A stretch of DNA of 64,000 bases from DATDCY01 sp031406795 [NCBI: Candidatus Rokuibacteriota bacterium] (GTDB lineage: Bacteria > JAUVQV01): the NCBI GenBank assembly GCA_031406795.1, contig JANOHV010000007.1, positions 58,842 to 122,841 on the forward strand. The letters are read 5' to 3'. Made by a program: the position numbers and the translations under genes. Below, piece by piece: positions 63,648 through 64,000 of the stretch; position 1 is the stretch's first letter, and each line of letters starts with the position of its first letter. The notes under the pieces were generated by a model. The model was not told where the DNA came from and searched no databases. It worked only from the letters and a program-made list of their open reading frames with translations.

Positions 63648-64000
63648 TCAACCCGAGGTGCGGGCCTGCACCTGCCGCCGGAACTCCATCGGGTCGGCGA
63701 TCGAGGTGAACGGCTCGTTGGTGCCGCCGGTCCCGGTGACCAGGATCGTGCCGTAGTTGAGCACCCGGCCGAGGATACTCTGATTGACGCGGATGGTCTC
63801 GACTTTCGTCAGCACCATCTCGAGGGTCTTGCGATGGATGAATCCGGTTTTGATCACCACCCGCTTGTTGGTGACGGCGAACTCCGAGGAGGCGTAGTGG
63901 ATGGCGCGGTCGCCGCCGACCAGGGCGGCGTAGAGCAGGAAGATCGCGCCGAGCATCCAGAAGTACGACAGCCCGGAGTTGAGCAGGCCGAACACGACGA
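63648..64000 (-). CDS. PH-domain (bPH2) membrane protein, 5' partial
   Basis: The C-terminal ~117 residues of a protein running off the right edge. A membrane segment (YFWMLGAIFLLYAALVGG) precedes a bacterial PH domain: EFAVTNKRVVIKTGFIHRKTLEMVLTKVETI and GYG-like LNYGTILVTGTGG. The family is often a small membrane protein of unknown role. Codon 63995 (GTG) is probably internal. Confidence 0.8.
   Translation of the reverse strand, partial: VVFGLLNSGLSYFWMLGAIFLLYAALVGGDRAIHYASSEFAVTNKRVVIKTGFIHRKTLEMVLTKVETIRVNQSILGRVLNYGTILVTGTGGTNEPFTSIADPMEFRRQVQARTSG

Overview
The window is G+C-rich (about two thirds by eye), densely coded DNA from a Gram-negative bacterium with a respiratory, probably anaerobic or facultative, lifestyle. 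Evidence: a periplasmic octaheme nitrite reductase, a small c-type cytochrome, an NfnAB/SudAB-type flavoprotein pair, a rubrerythrin-like diiron protein, a CzcCBA-type tripartite metal efflux system, several lipoproteins and secreted proteins, and many two-component and HD-GYP proteins. Gene content resembles delta-proteobacterial (Desulfobacterota-like) or similar subsurface lineages, but no rRNA or marker gene fixes the taxon. No tRNA, rRNA, CRISPR array or prophage was seen.

Layout. 1-7 kb: the end of a secreted beta-propeller/MopE/RCC1 protein, a PAS histidine kinase, a zincin and the nitrogen-type PTS enzyme I (ptsP). 7-10.6 kb: REP-like palindromes, octaheme nitrite reductase, SlyD-like isomerase, YfcE-like phosphoesterase, response regulator. 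10.7-16.3 kb: a complete livKHMGF branched-chain amino-acid (or related solute) ABC operon whose genes overlap by ATGA/GTGA, with a QueG-like Fe-S protein at its end. 16.3-26.4 kb: ettA, yjbQ, a HEAT protein with an HD-GYP partner, then an opposite-strand namZ-like/hybrid kinase/response regulator set. 26.6-29.5 kb: rubrerythrin-like protein, nfnA and gltA/nfnB.

29.6-37.2 kb is an accessory island. It holds an IS91-type transposase relic, two intact vapBC modules, higA beside a gutted higB, mntA beside a truncated hepT, and shortened copies of the gltA 3' region and of the island's own nucleotidyltransferase gene. It also holds a diadenylate-cyclase-like protein whose RHR motif has decayed. 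Two toxin-antitoxin promoters have consensus boxes, palindromic operators, and predicted transcription starts at the start codon, suggesting leaderless mRNAs.

37.2-46.7 kb: RNase E/G, a large secreted multicopper oxidase fused to a DNRLRE domain and its small DNRLRE neighbour, a molybdopterin-dehydrogenase relic, an aldo/keto-reductase-fold protein without its catalytic Lys and His, a CsbD protein and a BamE-like lipoprotein. 46.8-50.8 kb: a yybP-ykoY (Mn2+) riboswitch ahead of a UPF0016 exporter, a TFIIB-type zinc-finger protein and a P2A-type ATPase, a plausible manganese/calcium efflux operon. 50.8-52.5 kb: a less G+C-rich dsbB/dsbA/tlpA cassette. 53-61.1 kb (minus strand): metal-efflux operon with a Cys-containing secreted protein, czcC, czcB, czcA and a PII-like regulator overlapping czcA, then an HD-GYP protein. 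The window ends with phosphoketolase and a partial PH-domain membrane protein.
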